Shown here: positions 42,899 to 52,465 of the stretch, piece after piece | Layout of the letters: each line of letters opens with the position of its first letter | How positions within the stretch are numbered: the first letter of the stretch is position 1 | DNA from: Syngnathus acus | Taxonomy: Eukaryota; Chordata; Actinopteri; Syngnathiformes; Syngnathidae | Direction: 5' to 3' | Length of the DNA stretch: 64,000 nucleotides | Assembly (NCBI RefSeq): GCF_901709675.1 | Contig: NC_051105.1 | Location: 14,270,604-14,334,603, forward strand | The notes under the pieces: model-generated | What the model saw: the letters and a program-made list of their open reading frames with translations, nothing else | The model's database searches: none | Told to the model about the DNA's origin: nothing | Position numbers and translations under genes: made by a program

Positions 42899-44003
42899 CC
42901 GTTTTTTTCCATGTATAATGCGCAAAATGTAACTAATTTATTGTCCTAAAATCTTGGGTGCGTATTATACATGGGTACAACAATTTTTGAAGAAAATCTC
43001 CCTCGAAATAAAACTTGAAATCACCTTCTTGTTTGTTGTCAATCGCGCATCGCATTCAGCCATCCTGCCCAACACACTTAGTCAGTAAAATTCATAATTG
43101 ACGACACATCGTTTGATGCGATGGTCCAATCCTTGATGGTGTGAAAAAACAACAAATATTGTTTGTTTTTTAATCTCCATCGCAAACCGGATATCATACG
43201 GAGGCCGCCATTACAGATGCGCAGAACGGATGCGCAAGACACGTCAGCTATATAAAGAGCGAGACTTCAGTTCTCTACCTAAATGCGTATTACAGGTAAT
43301 ATTTTATTTCACAACACTTTGCCTTGTTCCTTTCCTCTCTGCTGTTCACTTCAAACACGCTCCATACGAACACAATGCTCTCGTATCAGACGCTTGCTCG
43401 ATCACCTGCTCGTTTGCTGTCACAATGTACCCTACACAAATCCGAAACATTTGTTGCGGCTCCGAGTCACGACGAGGGGCAAGTTTTGGTTTCCAAGGGT
43501 GTTTTTATTCCTCTTCAACTTCTCTCCCATACAGAGCCGCCTTTTTCACATGTCCGCACGTCACTTTCCTCTCTTTTCATTTCAACCTAACTGATCGCGG
43601 TGGTGCCTTTCTGGGCAGTCGGAGAAATCAACGCCAACAAAAAAAATACATCCAGCCTAGTTAAGAAATCACCAGAAAGATCACCATGACAATTGTGAAC
43701 ACACAGAAAGATAATAAATAACTGGAACATCACTCAAATATTGGTGATCCCGTTGAGAGTCTCACATATTTCTTCGCTATCGAGTTTGCTAGCGCATGCG
43801 CAGTGATACTGACCGGCAGAATAACATCCGGTTGTTCCCAAAGATGATCTTTTTTCTGAAATAATTTTACGTTTACGGACTTAAGTAGGAGTCAAAATTT
43901 AGGTGCGTATTATACATGGGTACAGGCTTTTTTCCAGCATCGACATGCCATTTTTTTGGTGCGTATTATACATGGGGGCGCATTATACATGAAAAGAAAA
44001 CGG
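42899..44003 (+). mobile_element. Most complete 'GTATAATGCGC' element, 1105 bp
   Basis: The ends CCGTTTTTTTCCATG and CATGAAAAGAAAACGG have TA on both sides. It lacks the SINE piece carried by two other copies and so shows the ancestral joint ACTTAAGTAGGAGTC. It includes the promoter-like block (43190-43296) and an NRF1-like GCGCATGCGCAG (about 43793). The 103- to 144-residue ORFs across it have no known domain. Confidence 0.88.
43190..43298 (+). promoter_or_regulatory. Promoter-like block with TATA box and splice donor inside a TE
   Basis: In order: GGCCGCCATTACAG (YY1-like), GATGCGCAGAACGGATGCGC, ACGTCAGC (CRE half), TATATAAAG (43249-43257), a TTCAGTTCTCT stretch about 20-30 bp downstream that could hold the start site, then TTACAG/GTAATATTTT (donor at 43296). 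The same order occurs at 4270-4375 and inversely at 63085-63230. That this drives transcription is inference. Confidence 0.5.
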
Positions 44004-44251
44004 TAGTTTATTTAGACTTAGACTTAGACTTAGACAAACTTTATTGTCATTTTGTCAACACTAGGTGTACACAAAACGAAATTTCGTTGCATACGGCTTT
44101 CAACAATGTAGTGGTATTTCGGCTGGTTAAAAAGTGACATTCTATATAAAAATATGAAATAAGATAATTATAAAGTACAAAGTGCAGCAGCGATAAAGTA
44201 TGTAAACAGTGCAGGAGACAAAAGCAGTATTTACAAGTGTGCAGAGGAATG

Positions 44252-45889
44252 CTACGTTTGAATGTTCAACAGTCTGACGACAGCAGGGAAAAAACTATTG
44301 CAGAACCTGGTGGACCTGCAGCGGATGCTGCGAAACCTCTTCCCAGAGGGCAGCAGGGAGAACAGTCCATGGTGGGGGTGTGATGGGTCACTGATAATAT
44401 TACGGGCTCGGGACACGCAGCGCTGGGATGACAAGTCCTGAATGGAGGGAAGAGGAGCCCCGATGATCCTCTCTGCTGTCCTCACCACTCTCCTCAGGTT
44501 CTTCCAATCTGAGGCGCTGCAACCTCCACACCACACCGAGAGACAGCTTGTCAGAATGCTCTCTATGGTGCTTCGGTAGAACGTCCTCATGATGGGTGGG
44601 GGCAGGTGGGCTCTCCTCATCCTCCGCAGGAAGTACAAGCGCTTCTGTGCCCTCTTGACCAGTGTTGTGGTGTTCACAGTCCAGGTGAGGTCGTCTGTGA
44701 TGTGGACTCCCAGGAATTTAGTGCTGCTGACCACCTCCACGGCTGAGCTGTTGATGATCAGTGGAGCGTGGTGAGGCTGGTTCTTCCTGAAGTCGACGAT
44801 GATCTCCTTCGTCTTCTCCACATTCAGGATCAGGCTATTTTCTCTGCACCAGCCCACCAACGGCTCCACCTCCTCTCTGTAGTCCAGGTCGTTGTTGTCC
44901 CTGATGAGGCCCACCACCGTTGTGTCGTCTGCAAACTTCACGATGTGATTGGTGGTGAACCTGGGGGCGCAGTCGTGTGTCATCAGGATGAACAGCAGGG
45001 GGCTCAGGACGCAGCCCTGAGGGGAGCCTGTGCTGAGGGTGATGACATCTGAGGTGTTCTGTCCGACCCGGACTGACTGAGGTCTGTTGGTGAGGAAGTC
45101 TAGCAGCCAGTTTCGAAGGGTGGTGCTGAAGCCCAGGTGTTCCAGTTTTTCCACCAGATGTTGTGGAATGATGGTGTTAAACGCTGAGCTGAAGTCCAGG
45201 AACAGCAACCGCACGTGGGTGTTCCTCTCCTCCAGTTGAGCCAGGCTCAGGTGAAGAACGGAGGAGATGGCATCCTCAGTAGAGCGGTTCTGCCGGTAGG
45301 CAAAATGGAACGGATCGAATGTTGGGGGGAGTCTGGAGACGATGTGTTCTTTGAGCAGCCTTTCGAAGCACTTCATCATGATGGGAGTCAGTGCCACAGG
45401 TCTGTAGTCATTCAATGAGGTGATTTGAGGTTTCTTCGGCACCGGAATGATGGAGGCAGCCTTGAAGCATACTGGCACTTTGGCTTGGTCCAGCGAGATG
45501 TTAAAAATGTCTGTGATGACACCAGCCAGCTGGCCTGCACATTCCTTGAACACCCGCCCAGGTATGTTGTCGGGGCCTGGGGCCTTACGTGGGTTGACTC
45601 TTCTCAGAGTCTTCCACACGTCGGCTGAGTCAAGGCAGAGGGCCTCCTCTTCCTGGTGGGGAACAGTTTTAACTGCAGGAGTGCTGTTTAGTGCCTCAAA
45701 ACGCCCAAAGAAGTTATTTAGACCATTTAGGAAGTCAGCATCAACCTCACCCACCGGGGGGGAGGGTAAGTTGTAGTCCGTGATCGCCCGTATGCCTTGC
45801 CACATACTCCTGGTGTTATTGGCGTCGTGGGAAAAATCCTGAATTTTTCGACTGTGGCTTCGCTTCGCTAGCCTGATGGCACGGTTCAA
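44252..45889 (-). pseudogene. LINE reverse transcriptase ORF, 545 residues
   Basis: Contains KAPGPDNIPGRVFKECAGQL, LNDYRPVALTPIMMKCFERL, LLFLDFSSAFNTIIPQ (Asp232), SPQGCVLSPLLFIL, VKFADDTTVVG (FADD 319-322), LNVEKTKEIIVDFRK, STKFLGVHITDDLTW and the C-terminal LLPSGKRFRSIRCRSTRFCN. All catalytic Asp residues are present. It overlaps the upstream frame at 45816-46310 in another phase, so the full protein is broken by a shift here. The final LNIQT stop may be natural. Confidence 0.9.
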
Positions 45890-46310
45890 GTTGGCTCTCG
45901 CTGTCCTCAGTGCCTCCTTGTCGCCAGACTTGAAGGCTGAGTTCCGTATGACGTACCTCCTCAGTCATCCAGGGTCGTTGGTTGGCTCGGGTGATGATGT
46001 TCTTAGTGGTGCTGACGTCTTCGGAGCATTTGTTGATGTAGGCTGACACAGTCATGGCGTACTCATCAATGTCGATCTGATTGTCATATGTTGCTGCTGA
46101 TTTGAACATGTCCCAGTCAGAGCACTCAAAGCAGTCCTGGAGTGCCTCCATGGCCCCCTCAGACCACACCCTCACCTGCTTCACTGTGGGTTTTGCTCTG
46201 ATCAGCAGGGGCCTGTATGCAGGGATTAGCATAACAGATAGGTGGTCTGAAGAGCCGAGGTGGGGGCGGGGGGCTGCTCTGAATGCATCCTTTATATTGG
46301 TGTAAACCAA
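45816..46310 (-). pseudogene. LINE linker between endonuclease and reverse transcriptase (shifted frame)
   Basis: 164 residues starting MVYTNIKDAFRAAPRPHLGS and SSDHLSVMLIPAY. SSDH is the last active-site box of the EEP endonuclease, displaced by a frameshift from the N-terminal part at 46292-47245. The middle has VRVWSEGAMEALQDCFECSD, typical of the linker in these LINEs. It joins the reverse transcriptase frame after a second shift near 45850-45890. Confidence 0.82.
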
Positions 46311-47245
46311 GTCCAGAGTGTTCTCTCCCGAGTTGGAAAATCCACGTGTTGGTAAAAATGAGGGAGAATAGTCTTCATGTTAGCCTGGTTGAAGTCCCCA
46401 GCAATGATGAAAACACCCTCTGTGTGCGTGGATTGCAGCTCACTGATTGTCCGATAGAGAACACTCATGGCCTCTTTAGTATTAGCGCTAGGAGGCACAT
46501 ACACAGCCGTGATGCTAACAACAGTAAACTCTCTGGGCAGGTAGAAGGGTCTGCAGTTAACAGTCAAAAGCTCGATGTCCGAAGAGCAGAAGCTGGCGAC
46601 AGATCTAGCATTTTTGCACCAGTTGTTGTTGATGTAGACACACAGCCCACCTCCTCGGGATTTACCGCTTAGCTCGCTGTTTCTGTCGGCGCGGAATGTA
46701 GCGAGCCCCTCCAGGCTAACGGCGTTGTCCGGTATTGATGAGTTCAGCCATGTCTCCGTCAGGATGAGAGCGCAGCAGTTTCTAACCTCCCTCTTTGAAG
46801 AGAGTTCCAGTTGTAGATGGTCCATTTTATTATCCAGTGAGCGGACGTTGGAGAGGAAGATGGATGGAAGCGGCGGTTTGTAGGGGTTAGCTTTAAGCTT
46901 AGCCGTTAGCCCACCTCGACAGCCGCGCTTTCGCCGCCGGTCACACCGCCTACGCTTACTCCTCCTCCGGCGTGTGCTGCCCGGCGAGCCCGCTGCATCG
47001 TGAGCTTCTGGGGCTAGCGCCCTAAGCACTCCGAGGCTACGTAAACAGACTAGGGTAGTTGTGGCTACGAGTCCGAAAACACTTGATGACCGTACCTCCA
47101 GCAGGCGCTGGCGATCAAACACTAATCTACTGGATGGATAAACTAAACTTTGTGTTGTTTGTAGTGTCCTAGGCGACATATTTTGTGAAAATACTCGTCG
47201 GTTGTTGAGAGCTGTAGCGGCCGCGGCCAACTGGGGCGCCGCCAT
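46292..47245 (-). pseudogene. LINE endonuclease (EEP) N-terminal part, 317 residues
   Basis: Starts MAAPQLAAAATALNN at the ATG of the AAGATGGCGGC motif. A basic patch RRRRSKRRRCDRRRKRG is at 93-108. EEP boxes are LSNVRSLDNKMDHL (131-144), LTETWLNSSIPDN (Glu164), GGLCVYINN and IAGDFNQAN (Asp284, Asn286). The frame then fails at TLWTWFTPI, where family members continue to the SDH box; that box lies in the next frame (45816-46310). Confidence 0.9.
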
Positions 47246-47250
47246 CTTGG
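47238..47250 (-). promoter_or_regulatory. YY1-like site at the LINE 5' end
   Basis: The minus strand reads CCAAGATGGCGGCG, the core of the YY1 consensus, exactly at the start of the LINE and overlapping the ATG of its first ORF. Other LINEs use a YY1 site to fix the transcription start; use here is inferred. Confidence 0.6.
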
Positions 47251-47455
47251 ATTAGAGTAGCAACGTGTATGTTGTTAGACTTCAGTAGTTTCCGATTTTC
47301 TAGGGAGGCCGTGAAGGCAGCGGGGGGTGGAGGGAGGGCGGAAAGAGCGATCCAGGGCACTTGCGTATGTTGGCTCACATGTTGAGCTCTTGATTTGTGA
47401 AATAAAGAGCCGGTTATCAAACCCATGTCTTGCCTGGTACTTTGGTAATGCTACA
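47251..47455 (+). repeat. TGTAGC...GCTACA module with AATAAA
   Basis: From TAGCAACGTGTATGTTG through GAAATAAAGAGCCGGTTATC to TTTGGTAATGCTACA. The same module is at 62150-62367 (218 bp, complete) and 23752-23877 (126 bp, internally deleted), and inverted starting at 14998. The TG...CA ends, short inverted terminal TGTAGC, and AATAAA look like a small solo LTR, but no flanking duplication was confirmed. Confidence 0.5.
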
Positions 47456-47711
47456 ATATAGTTATATACGTAGATCTGTGGAATAATTGGAGCCGCCAAC
47501 TGACAACGAGGCTGACGTCAGCGCACACATAGGTCCGGAATCGACAGCTGTGTTTTTTTTTGTTTTGTTTTTTTGACACCGAGGATGAATATTCCGGTGG
47601 ATTTAATGATTTGGAGTGACACGGATGGTTCGTTAAAATTGTTGTTTATATTACATTTATTTGATATAATTAGTCTGACGTCAGCGGATCAAGTAGTTCC
47701 GGTGTCAACAG

Positions 47712-47721
47712 CTGTGTGCGC

Positions 47722-47753
<32 letters not shown>

Positions 47754-47776
47754 GCGTGTGTGTGTGTGCGTGTGTT
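47712..47776. repeat. GT microsatellite
   Basis: GT repeat with CG interruptions between two copies of the acidic-peptide unit. Confidence 0.95.
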
Positions 47777-48935
47777 TTAAGTGACACAAAGACGAAGATT
47801 CTGATGAATTTATTGATTTGGAGTGACACGGGTGGTTCGATAAAATTGTTGTTTATATTACATTTATTTGATTTATCTAGTCTGACGTCCGCGGCGCACG
47901 TAGTCTTTCCGGCGTCAACAGCTGTTTTTTTTTTCTTTTTTCAAGTGACACAGAAGACGAAGATTCTGATGGATTTATTGATTTGGAGTGACACGGGTAG
48001 TTCGATAAAATTGTTGTTTATATTATTGTTATTTCATACATAGTTTATATATTGTTATATGAGCCTGTAGAAAAATTTGAACTGCAACGCGCCGCTGACG
48101 TCAGACTTGTTTACATAAAGGAGGACCAACTCGATTGATGGCTTTAATGATTTGGAGTGACACAGATGGTTTGATAAAGGTGTTATTTATGTTATAGTTA
48201 TTTGAATAACTGTTATTGTTACAGCAGGCCCGTTCTCAGCTTCTCGTTTGTGTTTGTCACATTAGCATACCGTATCGTTTAGCCTGTTGTTGCTCGTTCA
48301 TGTCTGTTCTTGGTGTTGGATTTTGTCGAATAAATTTCCCCCAAAATGCAACTTATACTCCGGAGCGACTTATATATGGTTTTTTTTCCACTTTATTGTG
48401 CATTTTATGGCTGATAACGCGTATATTCCGGAGCGACTTTTAGTCCGAGAAATACGGTAACTAAGAATAATCCAGCACCTTCGATGCAATTCATCTGATA
48501 CAACTACTCAAATATACACTCTCAAGAAGGGAAAACATAGACCGCACGACTTCAAAATCAGCAGAAAGACTGACGGTAATGCTATAGACATCTTGTAAAC
48601 AAGCACTGCAATCAAGGTACGAAGTAAGCGAATGCTAGCGTTTAGCGTGAAGCTAATGAATGCATTGAACATAATATTGTGTTGCCCATAAATAAAACAG
48701 CACCTTCGATGCAATTCATGTGATACAACTACTCAAAATACACCCACAAGAAGTGAAAACACAGCTCCAAAATCAGCAGAAACACTGACGCTAATGCTAT
48801 GAAAACGAATGCAGATACACAATATTGTTAAAGCAGGGGTCACCAACACGGTGCCCGCAGGCACCAGGTCGCCCGTGAGGACCGCATGAGAAGCCCGCAG
48901 GACTGTTCTAAAATTAGCTCAAATAGCGGCACTGA

Positions 48936-51290
48936 GGACAAACTGCCGTCTGACTTCATCTCCCTTCTGGACTGCTTTCATCTCACCCAGCACATCAACT
49001 TCCCCACCCACACCAAAGGCCACACCCTGGATATAGTATGCTCCTCCTTTCCACTCACATCCAACCCCCGTCCTCTCACCTTTCCACTGTCAGATCATCT
49101 CTGCATCCTCTTCTCCGCCCCTCTACCCTCGCCTCATAAATCCACAAAACGCACCATCTCCTACCGCAACATCAAGACTGTAAACCCAATCACGCTTTGC
49201 CAGCTCTTATCCTCTGTTCTTCCCTCCGACCCCACTTCTTCCTCCCTTGCCACCACGCTCAACAACATCCTTTCTGAATCCCTTGATTCCCTAGCCCCCT
49301 GGAAAACTTCCTCTGTTACATTCACTAACTCTGCCCCTTGGTACACACCGGAACTCCGCACCATGAAGCAAACTGGCCGTCAACTCGAACGCCTCTACAA
49401 AAGAACCCGCCTCACCGTCCATGCCGAAACCTTTAAACAACACATCTCTTATCGTGATGCTCTTCTTGCTGCCAAATCTGCTTACTTCTCATCTCTCATT
49501 AATAACACCAACCGAAACCCCCGCATACTGTTCTCCACCGTCAACAAATTGCTCCAGCCACCGGTCACCAAGCCACCCTCCTCACCCGCCCTCTGTAACT
49601 CCTTCCTTGCCAACTTTAACAACAAAATCGCCCAAATCAACAGTTCTCTGACCGACACCATCAATAACTCCTCCCCCACCTCCCCTGTCCTCCTGCCCCC
49701 CCTTCCTGACCTCCCGCCCTTCCCGTCTCTCACTGCCTTCTCCCTTGTCGACTCCTCCACTATCCTAGACATCATTACCTCATCCAAGACAACCACCTGC
49801 TCTCTCGACCCTCTTCCAACGACCTTAACTAAGGCCTGCCTCCCTGTCCTCCTCCCCCACCTTACCACCCTTTTTAATCAGTCTCTATCCCTTGGCCACT
49901 TTCCCACTGTCTATAAACTTGCAGCCATCACCCCCATCCTCAAAAAGCCCACCTTGGACCCACTCAACCTCTCCAACTACCGTCCCATCTCCAACCTTTC
50001 ATTCCTTTCCAAAACCCTCGAACGCATTGTCTCCGCCCAACTCCACACCCATCTCCAGTCCAACAACCTCTATGAACCCTTCCAGTCCGGATTCCGCCCA
50101 CTTCACAGCACTGAAACAGCTCTAGTTAAAGTCACCAACGATCTCCTCATTTCTGCAGACTCTGGTGTCCTACTACTACTTGACCTTAGCGCAGCCTTTG
50201 ACACTGTGAACCATTCCATCCTCCTCCAAAGGCTGCGCCAACTAGGTGTTGAGGGCACTGCACTCGACTGGCTCACCTCCTACCTCACCAACAGAAACCA
50301 GTTCATCTCTCTCTCCGGTCACACATCCATCCTCTCCCCAGTTACACAAGGGGTCCCCCAAGGCTCAGTTCTTGGCCCCCTCCTATTCATCTGTTACCTC
50401 TTTCCCCTTGGTACTGTCATCCGCAAACTCAATCTGGACTTCCACTGCTACGCTGATGACACCCAGATCTATATACGTACGACACCAACCCGTAACCCTT
50501 CCCTCACCCATTTTGAAACCTGCATCTCTACAATAAAAGCATGGCTGACCCACAACTTTCTCAAACTCAACAGTGACAAAACAGAGCTCCTCCTCATAGG
50601 CACTAAATCCTCCCTTAGTAAAACTGGATCCATCACACTCACTATTGACTCCTCAAACATCACTCCCTCCCCTCTGGCACGCCACCTTGGCGTTATTTTT
50701 GACCCCACACTGTCCTTTCAACCTCATGTTAGCTCAGTTGTCAAGACCTCCTACTTCCACCTCCAACGCATCGCCAAAATCCGGCACTGCCTTTCTCTCG
50801 CTGCCGCTGAATCTCTCATCCACGCCTTCATCTCATCCCGGCTTGACTACTGCAACTCCCTTCTCACTGGAATCACTGCTCACTCACTCCATAGACTTCA
50901 ACTAGTCCAAAACTCTGCTGCCCGCCTCCTTACCCACACCCGGTCCCGTGAACACATCACTCCTGTTCTCCACTCTCTTCACTGGCTCCCCATTAAGGAG
51001 CGTATCATTTTCAAGATACTCCTCCTCACCTTCAAAGCCCTTCACCACCTGGCTCCCACTTACCTATCCGACCTCCTTGTCCCCTACTGCCCCAACCGTC
51101 CCCTCCGATCCTCCAATACTTCACGTCTGACAGTCCCAAAATCTAAACTCAAATCCTCGGTGACAGAGCCTTCTCCTGCACATCACCCCGACTCTGGAAC
51201 TCTCTCTGTGACTCACCCACACTCCCCATATTTAAGTCCCGTTTAAAAACGTACCTCTTCTCCCAAGCTCATGACCTCCCCTACCCATAA
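48936..51290 (+). pseudogene. L2-like ORF2: endonuclease tail plus reverse transcriptase, one frameshift
   Basis: The open frame runs 48886-51246, but its first 15 or so codons are hAT DNA, so the LINE part starts near 48936. PLSDHLCILFS is the EEP His box. Reverse-transcriptase boxes are LSNYRPISNLSFLSKTLERI, LLLLLDLSAAFDTVNHSIL (Asp433), TQGVPQGSVLGPLLF, FHCYADDTQIYI (522-525), LKLNSDKTELLLIG, HLGVIFDPTLSF and SRLDYCNSLLTGI. A frameshift near 51155 replaces the natural C-terminus; the other frame gives GDRAFSCTSPRLWNSL and ends at TAA 51288-51290. The reverse-transcriptase core is intact, but the endonuclease is missing because of truncation. Confidence 0.9.
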
Positions 51291-51433
51291 CTGGTTTCCT
51301 CTTCTTAATTTTATCCGATTGTTTCTTCCCCGTCCCCCTCCCCTCATGTATGTGTTTGCCTTGTTCCCTGTAAGCGTCTTTGGGTTTTTGAAAAGCGCTA
51401 TACAAATTTAATGAATTATTATTATTATTATTA
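48938..51433 (+). mobile_element. L2-like LINE, 5'-truncated
   Basis: The 3' UTR ends GTAAGCGTCTTTGGG...AAAAGCGCTATACAAATTTA and an ATT-repeat tail (51416-51433), the classic vertebrate L2 end. Coding begins within the endonuclease C-terminus. It was inserted into the hAT composite at 48834-52390. Confidence 0.93.
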
Positions 51434-51463
51434 CTTGTCAGTGAGCTGCATCTATTTATTTTA

Positions 51464-51973
51464 CAGTCAAACCTCGGTTTCTGATTGTCCCGGTTCTCGA
51501 ACAAATCGGAATTTGAACAAGAAATTCGAGATTTTTTTGCTTCGGTTCTTGAACAAAATTCGGAGGTCGAACCTCGCGAGATGAGCCGGGAGGACCCGAG
51601 AAAACCCGACCGCGCGGCCCGGATGCCGACTGATTAATCCTTAATCATGCCTCCAAAGAAAGCAAGTGGGAGCAGTAAAGCCATCCTAAAACACAAAGAC
51701 GCTCTTAAAGCAATGCGACAGTGAGCGCCCAGCGTGCTGCGGTTGCGCAGTCGAACCAAATTAAGCTCCCTGCGCACTGAGGTCCACTTACATTTTGGAA
51801 AGTACATCAGGACTTTCAAAATATTTTCTAAATTTCTACATTTTTTTTAGTCTTGGAACGGACTAAAATTTTTTCTATTATTTGCAATGGGAAAAATAGG
51901 TTCAGAATTCGACCGATTCGCTTCTCGAACCGCCTTCTGGAACGAATTGTGGTCGAAAACCGAGGTTTGACTG
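51464..51973. mobile_element. Nested 'CAGTCAAACC' element, 510 bp
   Basis: The ends CAGTCAAACCTCGGTTTCTG and the inverse GAAAACCGAGGTTTGACTG are flanked by TA. It is internally shorter than the 692-694 bp copies. It lies in a hAT at the same site as at 27936. Confidence 0.88.
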
Positions 51974-52465
51974 TATTTTTGCTATTCTTGTTAAAATCAC
52001 ACAAAAGTCACAATAATGCGACCAGCGCGGTGCAGTTGCGCGGTCGGCGACGCGCTACGGTTGCGCGTTCGGCGGTGCGCTGCAGTTGCGCGATCGGACA
52101 AAATTAAACTCCCTGCGCACTTAGGTCCACTTAAATTCTGGAAAGGACATCAGGACTTTAAAATTATTTTCTAAATTTCTCCATTTTTTTTAGTCTTGGA
52201 ACGGACTAAAATTCTAAAAATGCTATTCTTGTTAAAATCACACTTACATGTGAACTGGAAATGACAATAATAACACATAGTGAAAGCTAAATTGATCAAA
52301 TTGGCTATTTCAGAAGTGTGTGTCAAACTGGTTTGCCTTAATCAGTACCCAGGAAGTAGCTCTCGGTTTAAGAAAGGTTGGTGACCCCTATGTTAAAGTG
52401 AAATACAGTTTATTATTTTTGTGTCATCTCAACCTGACCACTTTATTGTGTCTGTCGTTTTCATA

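Larger units (their letters stand above)
44012..47250 (-). mobile_element. LINE with endonuclease and reverse transcriptase (CR1/Rex1-type group), nearly full length
   Basis: The 3' tail on plus is TTTAGACTTAGACTTAGACT, a 6-bp repeat, followed by AACTTTATTGTCATTTTGTC. The 5' end on the minus strand begins CCAAGATGGCGGCG. Coding frames occupy 44252-47245 with two compensating frameshifts. A truncated relative is at 18612-19489. The exact clade name is inferred from reverse-transcriptase motifs and is uncertain. Confidence 0.85.
42580..48457. mobile_element. 'ATAAGTCGC' element (outer) split by a 'GTATAATGCGC' element and a LINE
   Basis: The left end CCGTATTTTTCGGACTATAA and the right end TTAGTCCGAGAAATACGG have TA outside. 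The left part stops at TTATTTGATATA (42898) and the right part resumes at TAGCAACGTGTATG (47253). The copy at 23220 has these two joined by about 14 bp, which shows the intervening 4.35 kb is insertion. The right part has four SDTEDE...DGF.DLE-stop-like units (47573-48163), CRE sites at 47513, 47676 and 48096, a GT microsatellite (47712-47776), and AATAAA before the TIR. Confidence 0.85.
42486..48833. repeat. 225-bp tandem repeat split by a 5.9-kb TE nest
   Basis: The unit from CAGCACCTTCGATGCAATTC (48473) restarts at 48698. Its later part ATCTTGTAAACAAGCACTGC, GAAGCTAATGAATGCATT (48590-48670) is also present before the nest at 42486-42570 as ACTTGTAAACAAGCACTGC and GAAGCTAACGAATGCATT. So at least two and a half units existed before the element at 42580 landed in one of them. 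The hAT at 48834 ends the array. Confidence 0.75.
48834..52390. mobile_element. hAT composite, 3.56 kb, carrying an L2-like LINE and a 'CAGTCAAACC' element
   Basis: It starts CAGGGGTCACCAACACGGTG and ends GAAAGGTTGGTGACCCCT(A). The last base is changed, but an exact 8-bp duplication TGTTAAAG (48826-48833 and 52391-52398) fixes the ends. Orientation is opposite to 27754-28757. The LINE fills 48938-51433 and splits AGCGGCAC/TTGTCAGTGAGC. The TA-flanked element (51464-51973) is at the same internal site as in the other hAT copies. A partial duplicate follows at 51979-52241, bounded by repeated TGCTATTCTTGTTAAAATCA. Confidence 0.92.

Noticed and set aside
43230-43664. A 144-residue ORF in the 'GTATAATGCGC' element as a transposase
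   Set aside because: No catalytic or DNA-binding motif; overlapping frames are equally open, and other copies break it.
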